From assembly GCF_024139115.2 (NCBI RefSeq), contig NC_085141.1, forward strand, positions 368,303,925 to 368,367,924: a stretch of 64,000 nucleotides of DNA. Direction: 5' to 3'. Made by a program: the position numbers and the translations under genes. Positions 1-11,450 of the stretch are shown here, piece by piece (position 1 is the first letter of the stretch; each line of letters begins with the position of its first letter). The notes under the pieces were generated by a model, which was not told the DNA's origin, did not search any database, and saw only the letters and a program-made list of their open reading frames with translations. The stretch is from Armigeres subalbatus. Lineage: Eukaryota; Arthropoda; Insecta; Diptera; Culicidae.

Positions 1-409
1 TCATGATGAACAGCTTCAAAGCTATAATTTATTGCTTATTATTTTATAATTCTAAATGGTTATACAAAATAAACTTACATTCTAGTGTACATTTCAAGCG
101 GCCCAGAAATCTCCCTCACATCTTCACACTATTTCACTTGCAACTAAACACTTCTGAAGCAGTTTTAGTGGCGCACGATTTCACTGTTGCCCAGGGATTG
201 AATTCAAAAGAGAATGAAAAAGTCTCTCACCTTAAGGTGATCTCTGTATCTTCTTCTTCTTCGATGGCTCACATTCCAACTGGAACTTGGCTTGCTTTTC
301 AACTTAGTATTCTATTATCATTTTCTCAGTTATTTACCTCGGCCTTTTTTACCTCGCGGGTAACATCATTATCGTACGACACTAGTGTTTGAAGATACTG
401 AAATTTTTC
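1..409. other. Intergenic, no gene; possible SINE tail inside
   Basis: An open frame runs through 3-392 on the plus strand but its product looks like no known protein. The stretch 247-365 has CTTCTTCTTC followed by TTCAACTTAGTATTCTATTA, which resembles the reverse complement of the tail of the SINE at 45194-45480. It may be a diverged SINE 3' end on the minus strand. No other signal is seen. Confidence 0.3.
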
Positions 410-1100
410 CACCACAAATGAACCTACGTTGATTGCCAGTGACCGAAGGACTCTTCAAGCGGTCTCAGTCTGTTGAACAGAATACGGGACATAATTTTGT
501 ACGCCGAATTAAGAAGGCTTATTCCCCGGTAATTGGCGTACTCCAGCCTGTGGCCTATCATTCCTCCGCATATCATTCTGCTCCATTCTTTCCTGCGCCT
601 CAGTGATCATTTGTTCTTCATACTCTTTTTTTCCTGCGGTTGGTTCGTTTTTCAGCTGCTCTTGCTTTCTTGTACCGATCTTTATTCGATCGGGTACAAT
701 CATAGTAGCAAGAAACAGGAATAAACAGAGGTGAGAACAGTTAGTCTCGATGAGTGGAAGAACACGGATGCAAATAAAGTGCGCTACTAAAAGTATTGTT
801 TCCTGTTATCCTTTATATGAAAACCTGAAGACCCAAAAGTCTACACCCGGCGCCGGCACCAACATCCGGCTTCTAGCAACGTCTCGTCTGTCACTCTTTG
901 ACACTCCACATCGAACCAACCCATTCTGAGCAGCCTCTGTGCAGTTCCTACCACTTCTCGCACTGTTGTGCCCACCCACCGCACCATGGATCGACTTCCA
1001 TAGATCGTTGATGTTATCGCTACCGTTGATTGCACTTATCCGTTCATCGAGCCTCTGGCAGTATTCAGCCGATACTCCTTCCATCGACAATCACTGGGTA
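410..1100 (-). pseudogene. LINE ORF2 fragment, internally deleted
   Basis: Minus-strand peptides correspond to the linker between endonuclease and reverse transcriptase of a mosquito non-LTR retrotransposon (806-1090, then 509-703, which contains RMEQNDMRR) and then to short pieces of the reverse transcriptase. The DNA at 440-540 matches 62087-62200, and 545-600 matches the part near 62519-62570. Sequence matching about 61520-61550 is joined directly to sequence matching about 62087. This copy is therefore related to the larger remnant at 60868-62610 but has lost internal segments. Frames are broken, so it is inactive. The LINE clade is not assigned. Confidence 0.7.
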
Positions 1101-1104
1101 GCTT

Positions 1105-1539
1105 AGTGCGCTTAGTGCTATACTCTAGAACATAAGTAAAATCGCATAAATCTTATAAATCATATAAATCATGCCCGAGTCACAGCCTGTGTATGGGGGA
1201 CCTTTATGACAAACAAATCAGAAGGGTTTATTTATTTATTATTTTAGAATTCATCTGATCTGATCTGATCTTAATGAATAACGTGAAACATTGCTAATAT
1301 ATATGTAGTCTTCTTATCCTATTAACAAATTGAGATGTAGTCGATCCAAAATCAAACACAGATTCAACTGATTTGAAAGCTCGTATCATCGCGCAAATGG
1401 GCTGATTATATGCATAACGAGTTTGGTGAAATCCATGTTGCATCAAAGTGTGTTGCCCCAAAAGTCTTCCTGATGCACGAAAATCCAGCAAAGTTAAAGC
1501 GGGCAGTCGACGTCTCCGTTTAATAATTTAACGATGAAC
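1105..1539. other. Intergenic, CTGAT microsatellite
   Basis: The sequence is AT-rich with a short run of CTGAT repeats at about 1253-1271. No gene or transposon domain is recognised. Confidence 0.4.
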
Positions 1540-2015
1540 GATGCTTGCTGAATCTTACGCCGCCGATCGGAAGTTTCGAGACCAAGTAGTTAGGATCTAT
1601 CGGGATAAGCTGGTAGGTTCGAGTTTATCGAAAGCCATCTACATCTACTTGCGCTTTTTGCTCCATTACCGACAAACAGGTGGTAGTTAGTTCCAGTAAG
1701 TTGGTAGCTACAGACCTTCCAGGAAGAAATCCGTGTTGATCGTTCGAGATATTTAATTTTATAGCTTGTAGAATATGAACGCTGACAATAGTTTCGAAAA
1801 GCTTTGACGCCCCAGAAAGACTCGTTTTTCACGGTAGTTCTTAACATCTTGACGGTCATCACTTTTGTGCACTGGAATCATGGTAGAAATTTTCCAGCAC
1901 TCAGGGAAAATTCCTTGCTCGAAAGAACGGTTGAAGATAAAAGCAAGGGGATCAGCCACAGCTCTTGCACCCAACCAGAGATTGCAACATTTTTTATTGC
2001 AATCTCGCATTAGTT
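1540..2015 (-). pseudogene. Jockey-like LINE reverse transcriptase fragment
   Basis: Minus-strand translation from 2010 gives a peptide with PLAFIFNRSFEQGIFPECWK, then a segment with MIPVHKSDDRQDVKNYR. This is the characteristic N-terminal part of a non-LTR reverse transcriptase of Jockey/CR1 type. A second frame between about 1745 and 1590 continues with DQHGFLPGRS-like residues. Frameshifts and stops separate the pieces, and no catalytic YADD/FADD box remains. It is a dead fragment. The clade is inferred from the motifs alone. Confidence 0.65.
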
Positions 2016-2356
2016 TCGCGTACAGTTTGCCATAATTTGCGACATATGCACAGATTGTATTAAGTAAACGGCAGACCCACTATGGGGGATCCCCATACAA
2101 GCGAGCGGTCAAAAATAAAATTGGACTTTTAAAGTGATTTTCCACTTAGTTTTAGCTGTGTATGGTCGAAATAGCATGAATATACAATTTCCAACCCCCC
2201 CCCCCTTTGGGGATCGTCTATGAATTACGTAATTATTTTTTTCATAGGTTCGATTAACGTGACAAAGCAAACCTATTTGGGAAGTTGAAATTTCGTGCGT
2301 TTTCTTAAGGAGAAGGAAGGGGGCTGTACAAAAACTAAGTTCAGCAATTTATGGAC
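2016..2356. other. Intergenic repeat-like sequence, C homopolymer
   Basis: It contains a run of 13 C followed by TTTGGGGATCGTCTATGAAT near 2197-2225. Comparable segments are common in mosquito interspersed repeats. No gene is seen. Confidence 0.3.
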
Positions 2357-2389
2357 ATTATGGCGGCGATCATGTTAAATGACATGATT

Positions 2390-2686
2390 GCGCGGCCGGT
2401 AATAAAGTTAATTAGTTCAGTGCGTGTTGGCTCTTGTTTCGGACGGCAGAACAATCGCGCGATTTGCCGAAATTTCGTGTTTTGCATTGCGCGGCCGGTA
2501 ATAAAGTTAATTAGTTCAGTGCGTGTTGGCTCTTGTTTCGGACGGCAGAACGATCGCGCGATTTGCCGAAATTTTGTGTTTTGCATTGCGCGGCCGGTAA
2601 TAAAGTTAATTAGTTCAGTGCGTGTCGGCTCTTGTTTCGGACGGCAGAACGATCGCGCGATTTGCCGAAATTTTGTGTTTTGTTTT
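2390..2686 (+). repeat. Tandem repeat, 3 copies of 99 bp
   Basis: Three almost identical units start at 2390, 2489 and 2588, each opening with GCGCGGCCGGTAATAAAG and including CGATCGCGCGATTTGCCG. Only a few substitutions separate the units, so the array is recent. A 99-bp period is a multiple of three, so an open frame crosses the array on the plus strand (2351-2761) and another on the minus strand. The units are directly adjacent with no variable spacers, so this is not CRISPR. There is no evidence that either frame is translated. Confidence 0.9.
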
Positions 2687-2999
2687 GTTTTTCCCTTAGG
2701 ACGGTTCGTAAGTAAATTGATGAATATATTTTATTACTTTTACAGCATATACTGTTATTGACAGACGCTCTATATTGTCGAATAGAGCTCCCGATTATTC
2801 ACCTTTCCCACTAACACAAATTTTCCTTCCAGAGACATCTATGAAGGTAGTATGGGTTCCCTGCATCTTCACTAGTAGATGTTGAACTAACATTCCTTCC
2901 CTTCCTTCCGTGATTGTAAGGACGTGGCCAGGTATACAACTGCTACTGTATAGGAAAAGGTACTAATCCCAAGTACCAATTTGCGACAATATACAGTAG

Positions 3000-3280
3000 A
3001 TTGCTCAATTCAAGCTCTGTCTGGTGGGGGGGCGGGTGTCGCTGGAGAGGGTTCTCTTCGTCGACTTCCCCTCATTTGAATGAAAGTGACAGGCAGGGAG
3101 TTTCTTTGCAGTTTATCACCTCAGAATGCAAGTTCGCATTGTTTTCTTTCGTTCTGAAGTGATAAACCAGAGAGAGATCTGCTGCTTGTCACTTTTGTTT
3201 AAGGGAGAGGGGGTCGACGGGGAGAGTCTTCTCTTGCGACATTCGCCCTTATGGAGCTTGTGGAGCTTGAATTGAGCATT
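3000..3280. mobile_element. Foldback MITE, about 281 bp
   Basis: The ends are inverted repeats: ATTGCTCAATTCAAGCTC at 3000-3017 and its near reverse complement at 3263-3280. The inverted similarity continues inward, with GTCGACTTCCCC against GGGGGTCGACGG and TTTATCACCTCAGAATG against CGTTCTGAAGTGATAAA. The whole unit can form one long hairpin. It has no coding capacity. Confidence 0.75.
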
Positions 3281-3310
3281 GTATAGCCACCCACGATTTG
3301 TACAATCACA

Positions 3311-3333
3311 TATGCTATGCTATGCTATGCTAT
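3311..3333. repeat. TATGC microsatellite
   Basis: About four TATGC units precede the second copy of the 29-bp direct repeat. Confidence 0.8.
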
Positions 3334-3360
3334 TATGGCGGCGATCATGTTAAATGACAT

Positions 3361-4499
3361 TAATTTCATGACATTCCGTGATATTTTTTGTTCTCACTCT
3401 CATGCCTCACAATTTGTATTTAGAACAATTTGTTTGACAAAGTACTAGGATCTGAAGGATCATAAAGCATTAAATGTTAATCAAATAATCAGAATTGAAA
3501 ATAACTTTTGAAAAAGGGTATTAGCAAATTAGAAATCGCAATCCCATGACATTTTTACGTGTACAAGTTATTCAAAAATGAGATTAATATATTCTCAAAA
3601 ATGTGGACATTCATTGTGGAATGTAAGAATGCTCCATTCTTCCGAAAAGCAAAATTCTTTTAATTTAAATAACAACACTATTTGAATTACTTTTGATTTG
3701 TTTTCATGATTTCTACAAGTTATATACAGCATCATTCTTTTTCTGTGTCAAGGTTTAAGTCTTCAATGATATTTTCTTCAATTCCATCAACGATGGAAGA
3801 TGAGATAAATTCATCTAAAGTATTAGAAGATAAAGAACTTTTGAAAATCTTCAAATATTACAAAATTACGCATGGCATAAGAATAACTAAGTGAAAAATT
3901 TTTTCCAACGTCTCCTCGTTATCCAAATCGAGCTTAAAATGGATCTGATTCATGTAAGGCACGAAGGAAAATGTCAACATTTGCCTCTCTTGATCATTTT
4001 CTTGCATTATGAGTTCTAAATTTCTTCAACTGTTTATATTGACTTTCCGCTGGTTGTTCAGCCAGTGAACCTCAAAGTGTAGATGAGTGAATAAATATTT
4101 CCCTACCATTAGCCAGACATTCATGAACACTAGCAGGAATTTCATACGCTCCGTTCTAACTAAGATATTGTTCGTCTTTACTTTTGCAATAAACATGTCG
4201 GGAATTATTGATTCCAGGAGATTTATAAATATTTACATATTATGAAATCTCATATTTAGTTCTCCATCAGTAGCTAATGAATAGCTCAGAAAATTAGGTT
4301 TAGAGAATGACTCAAACCACTCAAGCCCCAAACGCATTTCAGCGGAATGGCGACGGAAACGGTAAAATTTGACAGGAAATATATGAGCGAACTGTTAAAT
4401 CCTTCCGTTACCGTTGTGCTGCATTGCATTGGGGGTTTTATTCATTTACTCCTTTGAAAAGTTAATTAAATGAGCTCAAATGGTTATAAATAAAGTCGA
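3361..4499. other. AT-rich intergenic sequence without recognisable gene
   Basis: A short plus-strand frame at 3706-3894 has no recognisable similarity. No terminal repeats or transposon domains were seen. Confidence 0.4.
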
Positions 4500-4815
4500 A
4501 GTTATTACCAATAAATGTATTTTGACCATACCCTTTGAGCGCATAGTTCAGTCTGACCCATTTTCAATAGGAAACGATGGGACTAGATTTCCGTCGAATG
4601 AAACTTGTTGCGAGAAAATCGGACACAAATAAGTGTCTAAATGGCGATTGCGTTCTTTTGCGCACATACATACAGACGCGCATGCACACACATACAGACA
4701 TCACCTCAATTCTTCGCGCTGAGTTAGTTGATATATACCACTAGGGGTCTCCGGGCCTTCTATCAAACATTCGTTTTGGAATGAGCATTAACCTTGGAGT
4801 ACGAGAGAGGCAAAA
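4500..4815. repeat. Interspersed repeat of the GAGAGGCAAAAC type
   Basis: It contains CCCATTTTCAATAGGAAACG, an ACACACATACAGACATCACC stretch and ends near ACGAGAGAGGCAAAAC. The segments at 60370-60540 and 60779-60805 share the cue (CCCATTGTTTCCTATTGAAA, ACGAGAAAGGC). Element boundaries could not be fixed. Confidence 0.4.
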
Positions 4816-5329
4816 CACGGTAAAAAACAAATGAAAAAAATCAGAGTGACTTAACTCTGTTAATTGCAAATACTGGCAAGAAACTCTTTAGGGACATTTT
4901 AGTCGAAGCTTTGTCCTTGATGTGTTTCATAAAAGAAACTGGGGAATCCTGAGGAAAGAAGAGTTCTTCACTATCAAAGTTGAAAATAGCGTCGTTTTTG
5001 GAAAAAAATATTGCTTCCGCATTTTTTTCAATTTTTTTTCACAGTGTAACCATTAGTTTTTGCACACCATTTAAAAGCTTATACAATAACCTTTGTAATG
5101 ATGTATTAACATTGAAGAAAAAACATTTAAAAATATTTCAATAAATAGTTGAAAATAAAATATTTTTTCAGAAAATTTGCTAACTTTTTTACCCATTTCT
5201 GACTTTGCCACCTTATATCTTTGGAACTAGTGCACCTAGAGACTTCAAATTCAGAATTTCTCTTAATTAGAGTATTGACAATGGAGAGAAAATATTTTAA
5301 AATAATTCGGAAGACATGACATTTTCGAT
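4816..5329. other. AT-rich intergenic sequence, nothing recognised
   Basis: Low-complexity A/T runs, no open frame of note, no terminal repeats seen. Confidence 0.35.
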
Positions 5330-5610
5330 TAATGACCGCCCGAAATCCTATAGTGAGGCCCTTGCATTGGTCTCCGGGTCTCCGGTCACGAGAAAATAAG
5401 AACTGGTTATGTGTTAGTGTCTACATTGAATCTAATTTTACACTCCCCCATAAAGGAGTGAAATGCTGCATTGCTGTATACTTCGACAACCTCAGCAACC
5501 ATACAAAAAAAATGGTTAAAGACGGGAATTAAACCCGGACCCTCCACACTTAGCATATCTAGACTGACGCGCTAACCATCTGGACTATTTACCAGATGAG
5601 GAACGACGCG
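5330..5610 (-). mobile_element. tRNA-derived SINE-like repeat
   Basis: On the minus strand, 5605-5515 reads like a tRNA head. The segment TAGTCCAGATGGTTAGCGCG fits a D-arm/A-box, and GGGTTTAATTCCC at 5536-5524 fits the T-arm/B-box with one change in the core. The anticodon arm is poorly formed, so it is not a functional tRNA. Downstream on that strand (to about 5330) the sequence is non-tRNA and would be the SINE body. Confidence 0.55.
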
Positions 5611-5784
5611 ACCAAAGGCAATCATAGTCCACGTTTCATGTTATGCGTATGTGACAAGTGGAGGGTTACAGAACAGGGATAGCAATGAGTGATACGAGTA
5701 AAATAAGCACCATGCATATTTGTGTCCTTTTCCGTTATCAAGCTAAATTGAATCGGGAAGATTGTGTGGGTTAAAGCAGAGCAT

Positions 5785-6375
5785 TAGTGATTAATCATAG
5801 ATTTAATCATGATTAATGAATAATGGGCTATTTAATCAGTATTCATTAATCATAATCATACAAAAATAAGATTTAATCATTGATCATTAATCGTTAATCA
5901 TAGGATTTTATATTTAATCATGAATCACTAATCTTATTCATAATTGTGTTGAGTTTAATAATTAATCATAAATTTTAATCATTGCATACATCGCTTTTAT
6001 TCATTAATCTTTAATCATAATCATATAATTTTTATACCGAATTTGAAGAAAGGTTGCTTGATTGTTGATCACTATGCAAATCATTCAATTTGATTATTCA
6101 TAATCATTAATCATTTATCATATTGATCGTTAATCAATAATCATACACATATTGTGTCAACATTCAATCACCATCGGTAATCGTTAATCATGCTCCAAAC
6201 GTTTTATTCATTAATCATAATCGTTAATCTTTGTAAAAAATTACTTTAATCGTTGATTATGATGATTATGATGATTAATCATTGTGAAGAATCAATAAAT
6301 CATTAATCATAATTTTTAAGCATGATTTAATCATAACCAATTTAATCATTCATTGGAAGCTTTATTCATTAACGC
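5785..6375. repeat. Degenerate TTAATCAT array, about 590 bp
   Basis: Almost the whole stretch is built from variants of TTAATCAT, ATTAATCG and TCATGATTAA in both orientations. The array begins near 5785 and stops near 6375, and GGGTTAAAG occurs on both sides (near 5768 and 6379). The units are irregular, so this is an old low-complexity repeat and not a clean satellite. Confidence 0.8.
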
Positions 6376-6419
6376 TCTGGGTTAAAGTTATATAGCTGTA
6401 CACGCTTCATATACTTGTT

Positions 6420-6689
6420 CTAGGAGGGGCTAACGAGATTCGTTTGGATGTATTGATCGAAAGTAAATAAACCGACTTAATGCAAAACAATGAGATATAT
6501 GACATTCTCTGATCGGTTTGCATGTGAGATTTGATACAAAATGCTTAATACCAAGAATATCACACACAATTGTTTTTGGGTTTTTGCGACGCAGCAAAGC
6601 TAAATCAACAAAAATGACAGTTGTGCGTTGCTTCCGTATCGAGTGGTGTGTCCCCGAAAACGCGAGCACTTTGAAACTTGGATTCCGTC
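6420..6689 (-). other. Unassigned open frame next to the LINE fragment
   Basis: A minus-strand frame of 79 codons (6669-6430) follows the LINE peptide at 6822-7244 on the same strand. It has no motif that I recognise. It may be a diverged, frameshifted continuation of the LINE or unrelated repeat sequence. Confidence 0.25.
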
Positions 6690-7880
6690 AGGAGTGACCT
6701 TAACGATCATTGCCAGCAATATTTGAAACGTGTCCATGTCAACAGCGTCGAGCGGGATATTTGATGCAGCCAGCTCAGCTTCAACGTCAATCGATGATTC
6801 AGACTGGATGAAAAATGCTTCTCACGCCTTTGATAAACTTCTAGCTTCCTTGCCGTCGTAGATCACACTGAACGGGACAGAGGTTTGTTTTCGTTTGATA
6901 TCAACAAAGTCCCAGAAGGAATTTGGGTCACTTCGTAGATCAAATTGAACTACATGTGCTTTGTAGAGAACAGCATTCGTCTTCTTATAATCATCACTAG
7001 CACGTTTGACATTTTCTTTTGCAAAGGCTGACCGATGAGCTTGCAAAAATCGCTGCCATTGATTTCGTTTCCGCTTCAATATTCGGTGACCAGGGGTGCT
7101 CCAGGGAGGGGAGACACGCTTTTTCTTCATTGGTACATTCTCATTCAGCCACTGGTTGATAACATCACAAAAAACAGTAGCCATATCGTGAACAGTCACA
7201 CTATCATACACACAACTCCAGTTCGTACCGGACAAAAAACGCATTAGCTGCTCAAAATCAATTTTGCGAAAATTTAGAGCTTTTTCACACTCATTTGCAA
7301 CCGGTAAGTTGTCGGGGCATCAGATGGTATCTCGATGCGAATGTCCAGTGGAGGGTGGTGAAGATCAACTGGCCGCAGCGATTCTTCCGCAGTGTATACA
7401 ACACTGTTGCTATCCTCAGATACGAACATCAAATCTTGAGTACGACCCAAACTATTGTGTTGTATGTTAGCCTGCATGGTTCATATTTAGAAAATTCATT
7501 CCGTCCACCAATGCGTTGCTTGCGGGAGTCGCCTTCAGACCAAATAATACGAGGTTGGTTGAAATCGGCACACACTAGAACAATAGGATCATTTTTTGAA
7601 GCGCGGTCGTAGAGTTCACGTACGCTTGCAATGTGGTGGTCAATTACTTCCGGGTTGCGACTTTTATCCGGCGGAAGGTAAACGTTACACAAAAGAAAAC
7701 GGACACCACGAATGTTTGCGGAAATTGTGTACAAGACACGACCGCAAGGTAATCTTTGGACAACGTAATGCCATTGCATTGTTCCGATTGTTCTGTATGC
7801 CGTCACCAGGCAATTGTGTTCACAATATCGACGTGCACTTGTGGTTATGCTGTCAAAGGCAACTTTCTGCTATCGCTATG
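6690..7880 (-). pseudogene. Jockey-like LINE endonuclease region, broken
   Basis: The minus strand encodes, in successive frames, an apurinic-type endonuclease domain (7806-7429, with NVYLPPD and CADFNQP typical of non-LTR endonucleases), a linker peptide (7477-7274) and a basic linker (7244-6822, with RRKRNQW-like residues and DPNSFWDFV). These parts normally lie upstream of the reverse transcriptase in ORF2. Frame changes near 7450 and 7260 and the missing reverse transcriptase show that the copy is dead and truncated. Confidence 0.7.
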
Positions 7881-7969
7881 CGATCATGATTTGCACTTTA
7901 AAGAAAATTTGTCTCTTACTCAACCTGCCCTAAACATGTGTTCCTGTGAAGAACTTCGTCTTGCCAAAC

Positions 7970-8420
7970 ATTGATTATTTTCATAATATGTGTTTCATTT
8001 GATGGGAACCCTCTCCTTTAGAGCGGGGAGGGGTTTAAACCATTATGAATACATTTCTTGCCTTTAAGTCAAATTTGGCTCCATTTGCTTGATTGATTCT
8101 CTATGCAATAAATTGTATTTCATTTTTATGGGAGCCCCCCTTCTCACTCCAGGGGGAGGAGTCTCGAACCATTTTTAGAACCTTCCCTGAACCCTGAAAG
8201 GAAGCTTCGGAGCCTCCTGAAAGGAGCTTTGAGCATCCTGAAATCAGACTTCCGAGTCTCTGGAAAGAAGGCTTACGATCCTCTTGAAAGGCCTTTTGAA
8301 AGCAATCATTTAGGCCTCTAGAAAGGAGGCTTCCAAGCCGCTTCAAAGGGGGCTTTTAAGCCTCTTGGAACGGAGCTGCTGAGGTTTTTGTGAAAAAAAA
8401 TCCTTTGAGCCACACCCTCA
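7970..8420. repeat. Degenerate minisatellite (GGAGGCTTCC-like units)
   Basis: From about 8150 to 8400 the sequence repeats imperfect units such as AAGGAGGCTTCCAAGCC, each about 22-26 bp. The preceding part (7970-8150) resembles the repeat at 19920-20150, with GTTTCATTTGATGGGAACCC and a CAAATTTGGCTCC-like segment. The small minus-strand frame here only reflects the periodicity. Confidence 0.6.
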
Positions 8421-8429
8421 TAAGTACCA

Positions 8430-8563
8430 TATTGGGGACAGTTTTCGTTGGATCAGCCAGAAGACGTGGCCCCAAAATGCACAAAAAGGTTGGTTTTGGT
8501 ACATAAGATTTGTGGGGGGCCGGGGCCATGGGTACTGCCCTTCCCCTTCTAAATCCGGCCCTA
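8430..8563. mobile_element. Diverged partial copy of the hAT-like MITE
   Basis: It shares GGTTGGTTTTGGTACATAAG, GATTTGTGGGGG and a terminal TCCGGCCCTA with the intact MITE at 54118-54264. The opposite terminus is not recognisable, so only one end has survived. Confidence 0.6.
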
Positions 8564-8739
8564 ATTATAAATCATATTTAGTAACACATCACAAACCGGT
8601 ATCTCTCGGCGTCATGGAAACGAGTAATAAGTTACAAATTGTTACACAAAACAATCTTTATAATTTAAACAACGATATTGATGCAAGTTCTACAGCATTG
8701 TGGTAATAACAGGGTGTCTACTCATCTGTAAAAACGAAG

Positions 8740-9860
8740 TTCCCTGATTTCCCAGGTTTTTTTCAGGTTCTTCACATAAATTTCCTAGAATTCCTTTGAA
8801 AAAACTCTTCGGAAAATCCTCCGGAAATGAATTCCGTCGGAATTTCTCCCAGGAATTCTATCGGAACTTCCTTCAGAATTTCATTCGGAAATTCCTTTAC
8901 AAAAACCTCTGAAAACAACTCAAAGAACTGATTCAGAAATTCTTTTAGAGATTCCTTTGGCAATGCCTTTGGAAATTCTTTCAGAAATTTCGATTAGCAG
9001 CTCCTTTGGAAGAATCCTTTGGAAATATCTTCGTAAAATACTTTGAAGATTTGTTCAGAAATTCTTTTGAAATTTCTTCTAGAATCCTTTCAGGAATTTC
9101 TTTGGAAATTTATTCAAAAATCCTTTCGGATATTTCTTTGGGAATTCCTTTGAATTTTAATTCATAATCAGAAAAAACATAAAAAACTTCACAAGGAATT
9201 GTTCCGGATTTTTTTTTTTAAATTTCTTCAGGAACTCCTTTAGAGCTACCTACGGAAATTCCTATAAAATATCATTTGGTGAATTCCTTCACTAGTTCCT
9301 TCGGAAATTCGTTTGGAAATCGTCTCGCCAATGTTTTAGAAACTCTTTTGGAGTTGTGCTCCTTTAGGAGTTTCTTTGAAAATTCCTTTAGAACATCTCA
9401 AACACAGTTGATGCAAAAGTATAAGAATGCGTATGTCGCTCCTGTTCGCTTGATCAACATCTAGTTTGCTTGAACCTAGCAGCCAAAGTACCGGTACTAT
9501 AAGCATCAAACTGATATTGATGATGAAACCAAACATGAACTTCAACATGATGGACAACGAATGGCCAGTGGTTACAGCGTCACTACCGTTATACATATAT
9601 ACTTATGCTTCTACTCGAAATACCTTCGGAAATTTCGTAGAAATACTTTTGAAATTCCTTGGTACTTTTTTAGGGACTTATTCAAACATTTCTGTAGAAA
9701 AACTTTTGAAAACACCCTAAGGAATTGTTCCGGAGATTTTCAAAAAAAAAAAACTACTTCGGACATTTAGCACATCTTCCAGATATTCATTTCTTTGAGC
9801 GTTCGGAATATCTTTGAATGTTCGGAAATTCCTATGAGAAATCTTTTGGAAATTACCTTA
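8740..9860. repeat. Degenerate GGAATTCC/TTCGGAAATTCC repeat field
   Basis: Two blocks, about 8740-9390 and 9600-9860, consist of imperfect 12-18 bp units built on TTCCTTTGGAAATTC. Similar fields lie at 12915-13290, 20240-20800, 22170-22210 and 57420-57960. The short frames that cross them are periodicity artefacts. Between the blocks (9391-9599) is unique sequence with no gene. Confidence 0.75.
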
Positions 9861-10724
9861 AAATTCTCAAAGAACTTGCTTTCGATTTTGACGTAAACTA
9901 CGTCTAAGGGGAAGACTCGGATACAGGGTGACAAATGAAAATTTCCAAATCCGAGACCGTCACGAAATCATGTAAGATTTTGAACGTTAATAGCGCATTC
10001 ATCTTTCGATGGATTTTTGAGATTTATATATCAATCGACTCGGAAACTCTCCACGAATTTTCCAGTTATATTGAAACATTTGATTATCAACGTTAAAGTA
10101 GGGTATTGGACCATTTTGGCAGCACCTCTTTTTCTCGTTCGCAACGTGAGTCTCATTCGGCCGTCGTTCAGTGTAGTTGGTTTTTGGGCTCTTCTTTTTG
10201 TGCGGTGCTTCGCACCAGTTTGCCACAAAAAGTAGGGCCACAGCAGTGACTGCAGTCGGCGATATACATACAAGCGCATGTTTGTGCAAGGATAGGATGA
10301 TCGATTGTTAGCAACGGCAATGTATTGTCATAATGCGATAATCGCAATGCAAATGAACAAACATTTTCGATTCAAAGATAACTTAGGAAAATGGTGAGCC
10401 ATTTTATAATAAACTGCAAATTGTTAATTATATTTTTATTATTAAATATGCGCCAAAATCAAAAGAATTCGATTTTAATTCAGGAAGTTTGAATGCACTT
10501 CAGATACTCTGTGGGTACAATCATGCGGGGCTTATTGTAAACGGCTATAGCTTCGGAACGCATACTTTATTGAAACGGGCTATAGGTTACAATAGAATTA
10601 TTACTTTCTAGCTTCCGGATCTAAGATTCTTGCAATTATATTAATAATATGGTTGCACGAGTATGTTATCCATAATGCCACTGCCAGATAGTGGGAGTTA
10701 GATTGTAATAAAATAGCACAAATA
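9861..10724. other. Intergenic, no gene; fragment of a GGCAGCACC repeat
   Basis: Position 10099-10127 (GGGTATTGGACCATTTTGGC followed by AGCACC) resembles the terminal repeat of the MITE near 56002-56216. The rest shows no recognisable gene; the overlapping frames around 10000-10290 on both strands are not protein-like. Confidence 0.35.
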
Positions 10725-11383
10725 CCGTGGGGCATCGAAATCCGTACACTTAAGCACCTTAGTATATGAAAAAGTCATTAGAAAATAGGAATCGAATGTA
10801 AATAAAACGTTTGTCATTGATACAGGCGCATGAAGGCCTCTACTTTTGAAGTGTTTTACATTTACTCATTAAAAACTACGAAAACATGATAAAATAATTA
10901 ATTAAATCAACTACTCCTAACTCGAAATCCGTACACCGTGGACGGATTTCGAATCAAAGGATCAAAATCCGTACAGCTATTTCTTCACTAAATATTTAAA
11001 TTGAAACAGTCTGATTAACTAAACTACCACTGTAAATAGTTCGATACGCAGCTTGAGAAGCAATGTCTTCGATTTGTATTCCGCTTATCTTATGTAATGA
11101 TTTGCAATTAGCAATTAAAACACAGTTACTTTTGGTGCAATTATGCTCTACTCAAAATGGCGGCACAAACTCCGCGTTTGGTGGGTGGAGATTTGTTTTT
11201 GATTTTTGTTGTTTTAATTTCAAAGCCTTCTTTCCAATTCTATGCCCTAGAAGCTTACTGTCAAGTATCTGAACAGGATAAGATTTATTATTCCTACATT
11301 AATTACCTTTAACCTCCTTTAATTTATTGATATCTCATGAGGTGGACGGATTTCGGTGCTGTACGGATTTCGGTCCCGCATGG
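10725..11383. mobile_element. TA-flanked DNA element, 659 bp
   Basis: TA dinucleotides at 10723-10724 and 11384-11385 flank inverted termini: CCGTGGGGCATCGAAATCCG on the left and, reading inward from the right end, CCATGCGGGACCGAAATCCG. The subterminal motif AAATCCGTACA recurs near 10925, 10965 and 11345. No transposase is encoded, so it is non-autonomous, of a type that targets TA. Confidence 0.75.
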
Positions 11384-11450
11384 TACCCTATTCCCGTCCG
11401 CAGCGTTTACTACTCTGGCGCATCTCAACCGAATGGCTTGGTTTTTGGTA

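Larger units (their letters stand above)
2357..3360. repeat. 29-bp direct repeats bracketing a composite repeat block
   Basis: The same 29-bp sequence, ATTATGGCGGCGATCATGTT plus nine more bases, occurs at 2357-2385 and again at 3332-3360. Between the copies lie a 99-bp tandem repeat, a foldback element and a TATGC microsatellite. The pair could be a long duplicated flank or two copies of a larger repeat unit. Confidence 0.8.

Noticed and set aside
2390..2686. Three 99-bp repeats as a possible CRISPR array or coding repeat protein
   Set aside because: Units are directly adjacent with no spacers, the context is eukaryotic, and the open frames follow simply from a period divisible by three.
5515..5605. 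Functional tRNA gene
   Set aside because: The A- and B-box-like parts are present but the anticodon arm does not fold and the T-loop core is altered; it is better explained as a SINE head.
8101..8346. 81-codon minus-strand frame as a secreted repeat protein
   Set aside because: It reads a degenerate GGAGGCTTCC minisatellite and has no signal peptide or conservation evidence.
8772..8963. F/E/P-rich short frames in the GGAATTCC fields (also 57421-57606 and 12851-13063)
   Set aside because: Similar peptides appear in every field of this repeat; they are periodicity artefacts.
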